58,475 nt of DNA from JAMOAW01 sp039908535 (lineage in GTDB: Bacteria; Pseudomonadota; Magnetococcia; Magnetococcales; JADFZT01), in NCBI GenBank assembly GCA_039908535.1, contig JAMOAW010000005.1, forward strand, positions 1-58,475, read 5' to 3'. Of the stretch, positions 25,013 through 34,204 are shown in pieces. How positions within the stretch are numbered: position 1 is the first letter of the stretch; every line of letters begins with the position of its first letter. A program made the position numbers and the translations under genes. The notes under the pieces are model-generated. The model did not search any database and was not told the origin of the DNA. It saw nothing but the letters and a program-made list of their open reading frames with translations.

Positions 25013-25168
25013 ATGTATCGGAAAAACAAAAATCAAGACCTTGGGGGGCGAAGAACCGCCCCCCAATCCCCCCACCCTTTTTTTTTAATTCTTAAAAAAA
25101 AGAGGGGGTCTGGGGGATTCATCCCCCAGGGTTTTGCTTTTGATTTTTTGCCCGCAGGGCATCATGTT
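25013..25168 (+). repeat. Dispersed hairpin repeat, type A, full length
   Basis: A complete 156-bp unit from ATGTATCGGAAAAAC to CATGTTC. It contains a 60-codon open frame starting at its own ATG, but other copies break this frame, so coding is unlikely. It lies 42 bp before the first gene of the glycan locus. Confidence 0.95.
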
Positions 25169-25210
25169 CTTTTTCGGTTTAATCCTTATACCTAGAAAGC
25201 CCAGCAACCT

Positions 25211-26449
25211 ATGAAAATTTGTATTATCAGCACACGACACATCTTAGATGATGCGCGCATTGTGCATAAGGAGGCCATTGGATTAATTGCTCAGGGGCAT
25301 AAGGTCATCCTATATTTTCCTTGTAACGATCAGTTTCAGTTTACGCGCCATGATGGCAGCGTTATTGCTCAAGGCGTGGCATCAGAGGGAAGGACGGAAT
25401 TCATCGGGATACCCGTGCGTGGCTTTCGCAGACAAAAGGGTATATTGGGTAAATTAAAAATATATCTAGAAGTCTCTCGACGGATGGCTATGGAGCAGGC
25501 CGATGTCTACCATGCCCATGAGCCAGACCTCTCCTTGGCGATTGCCCTAAGAACAAAAAAACTATTAAAAAAAATGGGGCGCCGCACGATGGTGATTCAT
25601 GACATGCACGAATTTCCACCGAGTGAGAATGCCGATTTATTCTCTTCACGTCTTGCTGTTTTTTTTGTCTTATTTGTCATGATGGTTCGTGACTGGTTTT
25701 TTGCCAGAAACGTAGATCATGTTTTTACGGCCAACAGCATCGTCCGAGGATATGCCCTACTGCTTGCGCCCAAAACTCGTGTTGATGTTCTCTATAACTG
25801 CCCCCGCATCTCCATGTTTCCCCAAGAAAGCGATGCAGGAGCACATTACGAGCCATCTTCTGGAAAACTCATTTTATGCCATGAAGGCTCTTTATCGTTT
25901 GACCGTGGATTACGCAATCTGGTGGAGGTGATAGATACCCTGAGAGATCGTGTTGTATTACGCATTATCGGCGATGTTTTCGGTGTGGAGCGGGAGTGGC
26001 TTCATGGAGAGATCAAACGACGTGGGCTCGAAAAAAGCATTAAAATCACTGGTTGGCTACCCTACCAAAAAGTTGGAGAGGCTCTTATAGGTGGACATGT
26101 GGGATTAATTTTATTTAGCGAATGCTTAAACAATCGGTTAGCTGGCCCCCCCAATAAGCTGTTTAATTATATGAATGCGGGTTTGCCAGTTCTTTCGGTA
26201 GATATGCCGGAGATGCGACGAATCATCTTAGAGGAGCAATGTGGTTTGCTGATTCCAGACCAAAACGTCTCCTCTGTCATTGAAACGCTAAATTTATTGC
26301 TTGATGACCCTGAGCGCATCGAATCAATGGGAAGAGAGGGGCGTAGAGCTATCCGACAACGCTACTCCTGGGAGTGTATGGAGAAATACCATTTGTCTGC
26401 TGGATATCGCTCTATGGCTAAACAACTCACTCAAGGACCTCCTTTATAA
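25211..26449 (+). CDS. Glycosyltransferase family 4
   Basis: A 412-residue GT-B fold enzyme. The N-terminal domain begins MKICIISTRHILDDARI and contains DVYHAHEPDLSLAIALR. The C-terminal domain contains ITGWLPYQKVGEAL, the nucleotide-sugar binding AGPPNKLFNYMNAGLPVLSVDMPEM region (about 320-345) and a conserved Glu near IILEEQCGLLIP. Family 4 enzymes are retaining and use NDP-sugars. A hydrophobic stretch (VFFVLFVMMVRDWFF, about 150-165) may attach it to the membrane. It opens the glycan locus, and its stop directly adjoins the ATG of the amidotransferase gene. Confidence 0.85.
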   Translation: MKICIISTRHILDDARIVHKEAIGLIAQGHKVILYFPCNDQFQFTRHDGSVIAQGVASEGRTEFIGIPVRGFRRQKGILGKLKIYLEVSRRMAMEQADVYHAHEPDLSLAIALRTKKLLKKMGRRTMVIHDMHEFPPSENADLFSSRLAVFFVLFVMMVRDWFFARNVDHVFTANSIVRGYALLLAPKTRVDVLYNCPRISMFPQESDAGAHYEPSSGKLILCHEGSLSFDRGLRNLVEVIDTLRDRVVLRIIGDVFGVEREWLHGEIKRRGLEKSIKITGWLPYQKVGEALIGGHVGLILFSECLNNRLAGPPNKLFNYMNAGLPVLSVDMPEMRRIILEEQCGLLIPDQNVSSVIETLNLLLDDPERIESMGREGRRAIRQRYSWECMEKYHLSAGYRSMAKQLTQGPPL

Positions 26450-28318
26450 ATGTGTGGTATCTTCGGCTTCTGGCAAAATCCGCAAACCCCTTACCAGGGA
26501 TACACCGCTGCCCTGTTGCAACGTGCAACAGACATGCAGACGCATCGAGGGCCCGATTCCGGTGGGATAGTCGGGTGGAATATGAAAGGAGATTTTCTAT
26601 CAAAGGAGGCGTTGATTGGAGACCAGCCATTGTCTTTGGGGTTAGGGCATAGACGTTTGGCCATCATTGATCTGACGACTGCCGGGCATCAACCCATGCA
26701 GGATATCCATAATCATAATTGGTTGGTATTCAATGGCGAAATATATAATTATCGGGAACTACGTGCAACACTGAGAGAGGCGGGGTATATTTTTCATACC
26801 AACAGCGATACCGAAGTCATATTAAAAGCTTATCAGGAGTGGGGGTATGCCTGTGTCCATCGGTTCAACGGCATGTGGGCCTTTGTCTTGTATGATGCCC
26901 GTGCCCACATCCTGTTTATGAGTCGGGACCGGTTAGGAGTCAAACCATTTTACCTGTATCAAACCGATCGTCTGTTTGTATTTTCCAGTGAGATAAAATC
27001 ACTCCTCGCTTGCCCTGGTCTGCATCCTAAAATCGACCCTGAACGGCTGATTTCCTGTATGGTGGAATTTAAAATCGATTATAGTTCGGATACCCTCTAT
27101 TCTGATATCAAAGAGCTGCGAGGTGGTCATTGTTTGCGCTTAGACCTGCATCGTGGTTCTACACAACAGTGGTGCTATTGGACACCACCAACAGAGACCG
27201 ATCTTGTTTTGAGTGATGCAACGGCTTTAGAACGCTACAGTGAATTGATAGAAGATGCCGTTCGTTTACGTCTGCACGCAGATGTGCCCGTGGGGATCAC
27301 CCTCTCTGGTGGGGTGGACTCCTCTGTGATCGCAGCGGCAGCGAGCCGTGTTTGGGGTCAAGGGATAACAACCTTTACCTCGCATTTTCCGAACAAGCCT
27401 GAAATTGATGAAACAAATTTTGCCAAAGAGGTCGCTCAATGCTGTCATTTGCGTCATATTCCTGTAGAGCCTAGACTGGACACCCTTCTGCAAGATGAAG
27501 AACGCCTGCATTGGCACCATGAATTGCCCTTCCGATCCCTCTCCATTTATGTGCATTGGGCTCTATTGCAACAGATACGTAACCAGGGAATTGTGGTGGT
27601 ATTGTCTGGACAAGGGGGGGATGAACTTTTCCTGGGATATGAAACATACTATATCAGTCACGCCCTATCCCAACTCCCCAACCCCGTTAAATTTTTAGAT
27701 GCCTTATGGCAAGGAAGTTGCCACAGTAAAATTTCTTTCCCGAAGATGTTACAAAGTACGCTCTATTTTACCTCTTGGAGATTACGTCGCCAACATCTTT
27801 TAAGGCAAGCACGGCCGGTCTTCCAAGACTCTTTGCTAAACCAACTTGCCCCTTCCTCTGCCATAGCCACAGGAAACATCTCTCTTCTTCAGCTACGTGA
27901 GATTACGCAAACCTGTCTGCCGACCCTATTGCGATATGATGACCGGACAGCCAGTGCCCTTGCCATGGAAACGCGACTGCCTTTCTTGGATTACCGTTTT
28001 GTAGAGTTTGCCTGTCGACTACCGGCGAAACACAAAATCCGCGATGGTTGGACAAAATATATCTCCCGATGCTACCTTGAAAAACATGTATCAAAAAATA
28101 TTGCCTGGCGTAAAAATAAACTTGGCTTTGATGCCCCACAGGCTGACTGGACAGCCGCATTGACCGCTGTTCATGGTTCCTCTTTGATGAAGACTCCTTT
28201 TGCAAAACAATTATTAAGAGATAAAATTAACTTGGAGAGTATTCCCAAAGAGTTGCAATGGAGAGTTTTGAATATTGTAAGAAATGCTGATCTTTTTTCC
28301 TGGTACTTATCGGAATAG
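26450..28318 (+). CDS. asnB: Asparagine synthase (glutamine-hydrolysing) family amidotransferase
   Basis: A 622-residue protein. Cys2 (MCGIFGF) is the glutaminase nucleophile after Met removal. RHxGPDSGG, NGEIYNYRELR and NSDTEVILKAY complete the class II glutaminase domain. The synthetase domain has the PP-loop LSGGVDSSVIAAA near residue 285 and SGQGGDELFLGY. It uses glutamine to amidate a carboxylate activated as the adenylate. Asparagine is the textbook product, but homologues inside exopolysaccharide clusters are thought to amidate sugar acids or linked amino acids. Its place between two glycosyltransferases favours that reading. It starts at the base after the previous stop. Confidence 0.88.
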   Translation: MCGIFGFWQNPQTPYQGYTAALLQRATDMQTHRGPDSGGIVGWNMKGDFLSKEALIGDQPLSLGLGHRRLAIIDLTTAGHQPMQDIHNHNWLVFNGEIYNYRELRATLREAGYIFHTNSDTEVILKAYQEWGYACVHRFNGMWAFVLYDARAHILFMSRDRLGVKPFYLYQTDRLFVFSSEIKSLLACPGLHPKIDPERLISCMVEFKIDYSSDTLYSDIKELRGGHCLRLDLHRGSTQQWCYWTPPTETDLVLSDATALERYSELIEDAVRLRLHADVPVGITLSGGVDSSVIAAAASRVWGQGITTFTSHFPNKPEIDETNFAKEVAQCCHLRHIPVEPRLDTLLQDEERLHWHHELPFRSLSIYVHWALLQQIRNQGIVVVLSGQGGDELFLGYETYYISHALSQLPNPVKFLDALWQGSCHSKISFPKMLQSTLYFTSWRLRRQHLLRQARPVFQDSLLNQLAPSSAIATGNISLLQLREITQTCLPTLLRYDDRTASALAMETRLPFLDYRFVEFACRLPAKHKIRDGWTKYISRCYLEKHVSKNIAWRKNKLGFDAPQADWTAALTAVHGSSLMKTPFAKQLLRDKINLESIPKELQWRVLNIVRNADLFSWYLSE

Positions 28319-28390
28319 CTATGCTAACAAAGAGGGATTTTTTAACGTCTATGTAGAATCCATTAGCCTGTAAATAGTCACCCTGAGTAG

Positions 28391-28539
28391 GTATCGAAAA
28401 AATAAACATCAAGACCTTGGGGGGCGGAGAACCGCCCCCCAAGGTCTTGATTGTCAGTTCTTAAAAAAAAGAGGGGGTCTGGGGGATTCATCCCCCAGGG
28501 TTTTGATTTTGACTTTTTTGCCCGCAGGGCACCATGTTC
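28391..28539 (+). repeat. Dispersed repeat A with an extended perfect palindrome
   Basis: Here the first hairpin is extended: CAAGACCTTGGGGGGCGG, loop AGAA, then the exact complement ending in GGTCTTG, giving an 18-bp perfect stem at about 28410-28449. The usual C-rich and T-rich block after it is missing. The CTGGGGG hairpin and GCCCGCAGGGC end follow. Confidence 0.92.
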
Positions 28540-28555
28540 TAAAAAAGGTTATTGA

Positions 28556-29656
28556 ATGAAAATTTGCCATGTCACGTCCGTCCATCCAAGAGCCGATTCC
28601 AGGATTTTTTTAAAATATTGCCGCTCTCTTGCCCAACATGGTTTTGAATGCCATTTGGTCGTTGTGGATCCATTTTCTGGAATGTTGGATGGTATCCATG
28701 TTCATGGTCTTTCCATCCCGGTGGGTGGTCGTTTACAACGGATGACTAAAAATTGTTGGAAAGTCTACCGAAAAGCCTTGGCGTTGGATGCGGATATCTA
28801 CCATTTTCATGATCCAGAATTAATTCCCTACGGCTTGTTATTGCGTCTACAAGGGTATCGGGTGATCTATGACGCTCATGAAGATGTTCCCGCTGATATC
28901 CTGGGGAAAAAATGGATTCCCAGCGGATTGCGTTCGTTGATTTCATTTACGTTCAAGCTATTAGAAAACTTTTCGGCACGTCGTTTTTCTGCAGTTGTTG
29001 GAGCAACTCCCTTTATTAGCGAACGATTTCAAAAGATTGGTTGCCGAACAATCAACGTGAATAACTATCCTCTCCAAAATGAGTTAAAGCTCTCTTCTCA
29101 GCACCACACCGAGAATAGGGAACCTGTGGTCTGTTATGTAGGGATGGTGAGCGAATTGCGAGGTATTTTTTCCATGCTGGAGGCCATCGACCAATCTGGT
29201 GTCGACATTCTTTTGGCTGGACCTTTCGATCATGGAAAACTTCGCGATCAACTGACCCAACTTCCTGGATGGAAAAGAGTACGGGAGTTGGGCCAAATCA
29301 GCCGGGAAGCGGTTGCCAATGTGATGCACCGCTCCATCGCTGGATTGGTTTTGTACCTACCAGATCCCAACCACAACAATGCGCAACCACATAAATTGTT
29401 TGAATATATGTCATCTGAACTCCCTGTTATCGCTTCTGATTTTCCTTTATGGAAACGAATTATCGAAGAAAACCGGTGTGGTATCTGTGTAAATCCAGAA
29501 GATCCCAAACAAATTGCCGAAGCGATTTTACGTTTAAAGGACAATCCTGACTTGGTTAAAGAAATGGGCATCAATGGTCGTCGGGCGATTTTAGAAAAAT
29601 TTAATTGGGAATGGGAGTTTCAAAAAATAACAGCTTTATACAAGGAGCTTGTTTAG
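28556..29656 (+). CDS. Glycosyltransferase family 4
   Basis: A 366-residue GT-B enzyme starting MKICHVTSVHPRADSRIF. The acceptor-side domain holds ADIYHFHDPELIPYGLLLR and VIYDAHEDVPADIL. The donor domain holds VCYVGMVSELRGIFSMLEAI, NAQPHKLFEYMSSELPVIAS (about 282-301) and WKRIIEENRCGICVNPEDP. It resembles bacterial mannosyl-, fucosyl- or GlcNAc-transferases of O-antigen and capsule loci; the exact sugar cannot be told. The start lies 16 bp after a repeat copy. The next gene starts 3 bp after its stop. Confidence 0.87.
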   Translation: MKICHVTSVHPRADSRIFLKYCRSLAQHGFECHLVVVDPFSGMLDGIHVHGLSIPVGGRLQRMTKNCWKVYRKALALDADIYHFHDPELIPYGLLLRLQGYRVIYDAHEDVPADILGKKWIPSGLRSLISFTFKLLENFSARRFSAVVGATPFISERFQKIGCRTINVNNYPLQNELKLSSQHHTENREPVVCYVGMVSELRGIFSMLEAIDQSGVDILLAGPFDHGKLRDQLTQLPGWKRVRELGQISREAVANVMHRSIAGLVLYLPDPNHNNAQPHKLFEYMSSELPVIASDFPLWKRIIEENRCGICVNPEDPKQIAEAILRLKDNPDLVKEMGINGRRAILEKFNWEWEFQKITALYKELV

Positions 29657-29658
29657 CG

Positions 29659-31536
29659 ATGTGCGGAATTGTCGGTGTCATTTTTCAACAAGGTGACGTT
29701 GATCGCTGCCTTTCTCAAGCTCAAAAGGTTCAAAACCACCGTGGACCCGATGCGAATGGTGTTTGGAAAACCAAAGTGGGTCCTTGGCACCTTGGCCTGG
29801 GACATCAACGCTTGTCCATTCATGATCTTTCTACGGCCGGGACACAACCCATGTCTGGACCTGGAGATCTGGGATGGATCGTCTATAACGGCGAGGTTTA
29901 TAATTTTATTGAAATTCGTGCCGAATTGGAATCTTTAGGGTGGTCCTTCCAAAGCAAAACCGATACAGAAGTGGTGTTGATTGCTCTGAATGAGTGGGGA
30001 ATTGATGCTATAAATAAATTTAATGGCATGTGGGCATTCTGCTGGTTTGATATCAAAAACCAACGGTTGGTCTTTTCTCGGGATCGCATGGGCAAAAAGC
30101 CGTTTTACTATTTTTTAGAGGAAGACCGGTTATTTTTTTCTTCGGAAATCAAAGCCATTCTCGTCATGACAGAACAAAAATTTTCCGTCAATGAACAATT
30201 AGTTGGAGAATTTTTGTATCAATCCCTCTTGGATACTTCGTCCCAAACATTTTTTAAAAATATTTATAAATTGCCCGCAGGTCATTTTGCCATCTGTGAT
30301 CTCGCACCCCCAGATAAACTGACATTAAATATCCAACCATACTGGAAGTTAAATCCGACATATGAGACTCCTGCAACGGATTCCGAAGAGTTGGCCGCAG
30401 AAGTGAGGGAACTTTTCCTGGATTCGGTTCGCATTCGCCTACGCAGTGATGTTCCTGTAGGGATTTTGCTTTCTGGAGGGGTGGACTCTTCGGCCATTGC
30501 CAGTGCTGTGCATCACCTTTTAGGGCCTACGGTGCCATTAAATCTGCTTTCGGCTGTATCAAATGATCAACGATTTGATGAATCCCCCTTTATTGATCGA
30601 ATGACTCAATATTTGGGGTGCCAAGCTCACAAGGTGGTTGTCGATTCACAACCAAATCAACTGTTTGATCTTCTAGGTAAAGTCATTTGGCACCAGGACG
30701 AACCGATTGGAAGTTTCAGTGCCGTTGCGCATTATCTCCTGATGGAAACGGCTGATCATCTTGGCATCACGGTGATTCTAAGCGGTCAAGGAGCGGATGA
30801 ACCCCTCTGTGGTTATAAAAAATATCTCGGATTTTATTTACTGTCTCTGATGAAGCAGGGGCAGATCCCAACTGCACTGGCCACTTTTTGGAAATTTTTC
30901 CGACAGGGGACGGTTCTGCAGCAATTCAAAATCCAGGAAGCCAAACGCTATCTCCCCCATTTTTTTCAACCCAAGGATCTAGATATTGGCGGAGTATCCT
31001 TAAAGGAGACCTATCAACCCATTTTTATTTCTGTTGGTGCGTCTGTTTCGGTACGAGAGCGGCAAATTTGGGATCTTCTTAAATTTTCGGTCCCCATATT
31101 GACGCATGAGGAGGATCGAGACTCCATGGCTTTTGCCAAAGAGGTCCGTCTGCCTTTTTTGGATTATCGATTTTTGGAAAAATTTATCGCCTTGCCAGAT
31201 CAATTAAAATTACATAATGGATGGACCAAATATATATTCCGCCAAGCCATGGCCCCTCTTCTCCCCAAGGAGATCGTCTGGAGAAAGGATAAACAGGGAT
31301 TTACCATCCCTCAAGAGCAATGGTTAAAGAGCTCTTTTCGTCCTCGTATCGAAGCACTTTTTGCGGAAGATTGCCTGATGTATCAAAAAAAACTTGTTGA
31401 TAGAGAGGCGTTACAACAAAAATATCAACTTTTTTGCCAACAGAAGGTTGGCAAAGGCACCATTTCTTACAAAGATATTTTGCATCCCTTAAATTTGGAA
31501 GTTTGGTTAAGAACCTTTGAGGCATCCCTGTTATGA
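29659..31536 (+). CDS. asnB: Second asparagine synthase family amidotransferase
   Basis: About 625 residues from the ATG at 29659. A longer frame exists, but Cys2 must follow the initiator Met (MCGIVGV). The glutaminase motifs are NHRGPDANG, NGEVYNFIEIR and KTDTEVVLIAL. The PP-loop is LSGGVDSSAIASA near residue 271, then SGQGADEPLCGY and VRLPFLDYRFLEK. It differs substantially from the first asnB of this locus, so it is not a recent duplicate. The two alternate with two GT4 enzymes and probably amidate different acceptors or sugars. It overlaps wecB by 4 bp (ATGA). Confidence 0.88.
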   Translation: MCGIVGVIFQQGDVDRCLSQAQKVQNHRGPDANGVWKTKVGPWHLGLGHQRLSIHDLSTAGTQPMSGPGDLGWIVYNGEVYNFIEIRAELESLGWSFQSKTDTEVVLIALNEWGIDAINKFNGMWAFCWFDIKNQRLVFSRDRMGKKPFYYFLEEDRLFFSSEIKAILVMTEQKFSVNEQLVGEFLYQSLLDTSSQTFFKNIYKLPAGHFAICDLAPPDKLTLNIQPYWKLNPTYETPATDSEELAAEVRELFLDSVRIRLRSDVPVGILLSGGVDSSAIASAVHHLLGPTVPLNLLSAVSNDQRFDESPFIDRMTQYLGCQAHKVVVDSQPNQLFDLLGKVIWHQDEPIGSFSAVAHYLLMETADHLGITVILSGQGADEPLCGYKKYLGFYLLSLMKQGQIPTALATFWKFFRQGTVLQQFKIQEAKRYLPHFFQPKDLDIGGVSLKETYQPIFISVGASVSVRERQIWDLLKFSVPILTHEEDRDSMAFAKEVRLPFLDYRFLEKFIALPDQLKLHNGWTKYIFRQAMAPLLPKEIVWRKDKQGFTIPQEQWLKSSFRPRIEALFAEDCLMYQKKLVDREALQQKYQLFCQQKVGKGTISYKDILHPLNLEVWLRTFEASLL

Positions 31537-32615
31537 ACATATTGACAATTATCGGAGCCCGACCACAATTCATCAAAGCGAGCGTTGTCAGTCATGCTAT
31601 TGCTCAACAGGACGGTATTCGTGAAGTGTTATTACATACCGGTCAGCATTTTGATGAAAATATGTCCAACATCTTTTTTAATGAACTGGGTATTCCCGAA
31701 CCCACCTACAACCTAGGTATTGGTGGTGGTCTGCATGGGGCCATGACGGGAGCGCAACTGGCGGGCATTGAAGAGATTTTAATCAAAGAGAAGCCCGACT
31801 GGGTGCTGGTGTATGGCGATACCAACTCCACCTTAGCTGGGGCACTGGCCGCCGCTAAGTTACATATTCCAGTGGCCCATGTAGAGGCGGGTCTGCGCTC
31901 TTTCAATCGTCAGATGCCAGAAGAGATCAACCGGGTCATCGTTGACCATATCAGTTCGATGCTCTTGGCCCCGACGGTTACCGCCATGCAACATTTGGCC
32001 CAGGAGGGGATAGCGGCCAAAAATTGTCATAATGTCGGTGATGTCATGTATGATGCAGCCATATTATTTGGTGAGCGCGCGCAACACACTTCGACCATTC
32101 TGTCACGACTGAATGTGCGTGCAGGTCATTTTGTGTTGGCCACCATACATCGAGCAGAAAGTACCGACAATTTACAGCGTCTGCGTATCCTTATGATGGC
32201 ACTGGGTCAGGTTGGGCAGAGACTGCCTGTTGTCTATCCTGTGCATCCACGAACACGCAAACTTCTCACTCAACATGGGCTTTATGACCTGTTAGGCGAT
32301 GGTGTACATTTAATTGACCCCGTGGGTTACTTGGATATGGTGATGTTGGAACAACATGCCGCTGTTATCGCTACGGATAGCGGTGGCGTACAAAAAGAGG
32401 CCTTCTTTTACAAAGTGCCGTGCGTGACTTTGCGTGATGAAACAGAGTGGGTGGAGTTGGTCACTGCGGGTTGGAATCGGCTTGCCCCACCGCTGAGTGC
32501 ACAGGAGGTGCACAGCAGTTTACTTGCGGCTATTGGTACTCAGGGAGAGAAAATAGATCCCTATGGTCATGGAGATGCGGCACAACGAATCGTTTCACTC
32601 CTCAAAAGTTATTGA
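31533..32615 (+). CDS. wecB: UDP-N-acetylglucosamine 2-epimerase (non-hydrolysing)
   Basis: A 360-residue enzyme that converts UDP-GlcNAc to UDP-ManNAc. It begins MNILTIIGARPQFIKASVVS. Other markers are TGQHFDENMSNIFF, VYGDTNSTLAGALAA, HVEAGLRSFNRQMPEEINR, TIHRAESTDN and the C-terminal DSGGVQKEAFFYKVPCVTLR-like stretch. The coupling to asnB by ATGA overlap suggests that ManNAc or a derived uronic acid is the building block of the locus; an amidated ManNAc-uronate would be one possible product, but no UDP-ManNAc dehydrogenase lies in the window. Confidence 0.93.
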   Translation: MNILTIIGARPQFIKASVVSHAIAQQDGIREVLLHTGQHFDENMSNIFFNELGIPEPTYNLGIGGGLHGAMTGAQLAGIEEILIKEKPDWVLVYGDTNSTLAGALAAAKLHIPVAHVEAGLRSFNRQMPEEINRVIVDHISSMLLAPTVTAMQHLAQEGIAAKNCHNVGDVMYDAAILFGERAQHTSTILSRLNVRAGHFVLATIHRAESTDNLQRLRILMMALGQVGQRLPVVYPVHPRTRKLLTQHGLYDLLGDGVHLIDPVGYLDMVMLEQHAAVIATDSGGVQKEAFFYKVPCVTLRDETEWVELVTAGWNRLAPPLSAQEVHSSLLAAIGTQGEKIDPYGHGDAAQRIVSLLKSY

Positions 32616-32635
32616 AAAATAATATACTATAAAAT

Positions 32636-32860
32636 TAACCGTTCACCGAAGTAAAATTTTACGTTCATTGAAACGCAATGATTTATTGCTTTGGCGTAAC
32701 CGTTCATATATTAATAAAAAAAGGGGTCTGGGGGATTGCCCCCAGGGTTTTGTTTTTGACTTTGCTTTTGAATTCGGTTTTGCTTTCTTCAAATAGCAGG
32801 GGGGTTAGGGGATGCAATCCCCCAAGGTCTTGTTTTTGATTTTTTTTATCTGAACGGTTA
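32636..32860 (-). repeat. Type B MITE-like element with terminal inverted repeats
   Basis: A 225-bp unit bounded by TAACCGTTCA (32636) and the exact complement TGAACGGTTA (32851-32860). TAACCGTTCA occurs again inside at 32697. The first 70 bp contain GTAAAATTTTAC and CAATGATTTATTG. The remainder carries CTGGGGG-ATTG-CCCCCAG, the type B core and GGGGATGCAATCCCC. No coding sequence is present. It fills most of the 291-bp gap between wecB and the aminotransferase gene. Confidence 0.85.
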
Positions 32861-32906
32861 CCTATAAAAAAAATCCGAGAAAAAGCTTTAGGAAAGTTGC
32901 TAAGCG

Positions 32907-34073
32907 ATGTCGATTTTTCGCAATAAGGATACTGTGGAGGAGTTCTGGGATAATTCGATATTGGCTCAGGTATCCTCCACGGCCAAAGATGTTCATCACC
33001 AAAAATTTCTTGGTTGTATTGGTGATTTTCTGGGTGTTAAGGGTAAATTATGGCCGACACCTAGCGCACGGGTGGCACTAAAATGGGTGTTACAAGGTGC
33101 CCCAACTGGAGCTAGAAAAGTTGTCTTGGCAAGCAGTTTTAATTGTGCTGCGGTGGGTAGTGCAGTACGAGCTGCGGGTTTTTTACTTGAAACCTTTGAT
33201 ATTGCTTCCAACACGGGCCAAATTGATTGGCAAAAAGTTGCCACACGGCTAAATTCCAACCATCGCGCCCTCATTATTCCCCACCTGTTTGGAGTTCCTA
33301 CCGATTTTCGGCCGATACTCGAAACATGCCAACGGCATGGTATCTTCATCATTGAGGATTGTGCGCATACGTTTGGAGGTCGACTTGACGGTCAAATGGC
33401 TGGATCCATCGCAGATGCGGCCATTTTTAGTTTCAACTATGACAAACCGCTCTCCCTCGGTTGGGGAGGTGTTTTACTGATGAACGACCCAAAATTGGCG
33501 ACCCAGTTTGCGCCACCTGAAATCGAAACACCGAGTATGGCGTGGGAGCAGGAACAGATGCGGCTATTTACAGGGTATTTGGCCTTTCGACGTCGGATGA
33601 TCCATCGAACGCACCTTCTGCACCGTCTATGGAGACGATTCAGATCGTCAAACAAATTTACCATGCCCGCCACTGGATTTGGCCCCCTAAGGTCCGCCTT
33701 GGGCATTTGGCAGTTGGAACATTATGATCACGTGATGGCCATCCGCAACCAACATGCCAACCAAATTAAAACGTTTGCGCAAGGCAATCACACTTGGCAC
33801 GTGGACCCCGCCGTGACCCCAGCATGGCTGAAGCAAAAAATAATGACTCATTCCCCACAATACGGACTAAAAGCCGCAAAACAGTTATGCCGTATGGGAT
33901 TAAGAGTGAATAACTATAACTGGCCGAAACTTTTAGTCGGAGATGTTAACGAAACAGAAAAGCCATATTCGCAAGCCGTTGCCCAGTATTCTATTGATAT
34001 TCCAATACACCAAAATCTCCAAGCTACAGAAATAACCACGATCTGTCGGATGATGAATGGTTCCAAATCATGA
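32907..34073 (+). CDS. DegT/DnrJ/EryC1/StrS-type PLP aminotransferase
   Basis: A 388-residue fold-type I PLP protein. IIEDCAHTFGG (about 150-160) provides the PLP-contacting Asp and following His. FSFNYDKPLSLGWGG (about 177-191) carries the candidate PLP lysine in the position used by sugar aminotransferases. Family members aminate keto-sugars for O-antigen, capsule or flagellin glycans. The N-terminus departs from the usual family pattern (MSIFRNKDTVEEFWDN), and the C-terminal third is diverged, so the substrate may be unusual. It continues the glycan locus after a repeat element. Confidence 0.78.
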   Translation: MSIFRNKDTVEEFWDNSILAQVSSTAKDVHHQKFLGCIGDFLGVKGKLWPTPSARVALKWVLQGAPTGARKVVLASSFNCAAVGSAVRAAGFLLETFDIASNTGQIDWQKVATRLNSNHRALIIPHLFGVPTDFRPILETCQRHGIFIIEDCAHTFGGRLDGQMAGSIADAAIFSFNYDKPLSLGWGGVLLMNDPKLATQFAPPEIETPSMAWEQEQMRLFTGYLAFRRRMIHRTHLLHRLWRRFRSSNKFTMPATGFGPLRSALGIWQLEHYDHVMAIRNQHANQIKTFAQGNHTWHVDPAVTPAWLKQKIMTHSPQYGLKAAKQLCRMGLRVNNYNWPKLLVGDVNETEKPYSQAVAQYSIDIPIHQNLQATEITTICRMMNGSKS

Positions 34074-34090
34074 ATAGCGAACACAAGAAA

Positions 34091-34145
34091 AATAAAAGGC
34101 CAAACCCTGGGGGATGAATCCCCCAGACCCCCTCTTTTTTTTAAT
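34091..34145 (-). repeat. Fragment of repeat A
   Basis: A reversed middle part only: AAACCCTGGGGGATGAATCC with its complement, then the A/T block. It lies 18 bp after the aminotransferase stop, where the hairpin could act as a terminator. Confidence 0.8.
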
Positions 34146-34204
34146 AATCAAGAAAACATTGGGGTGGCATCTCTGTTAACGTTCTGTATAGTCTGGAGTT
34201 TATC

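Noticed and set aside
25013..25195. A 60-codon frame inside a full repeat unit (MYRKNKNQDLGG...)
   Set aside because: Several copies restore the same peptide start, but length-changing runs of C, T and A break the frame in others; hairpin pairing explains conservation better than coding.
26450..31536. The two asparagine synthases as lasso-peptide cyclases for the kinase/PqqD cluster
   Set aside because: They lie over 20 kb away, keep intact Cys2 glutaminase sites, and are embedded among glycosyltransferases.
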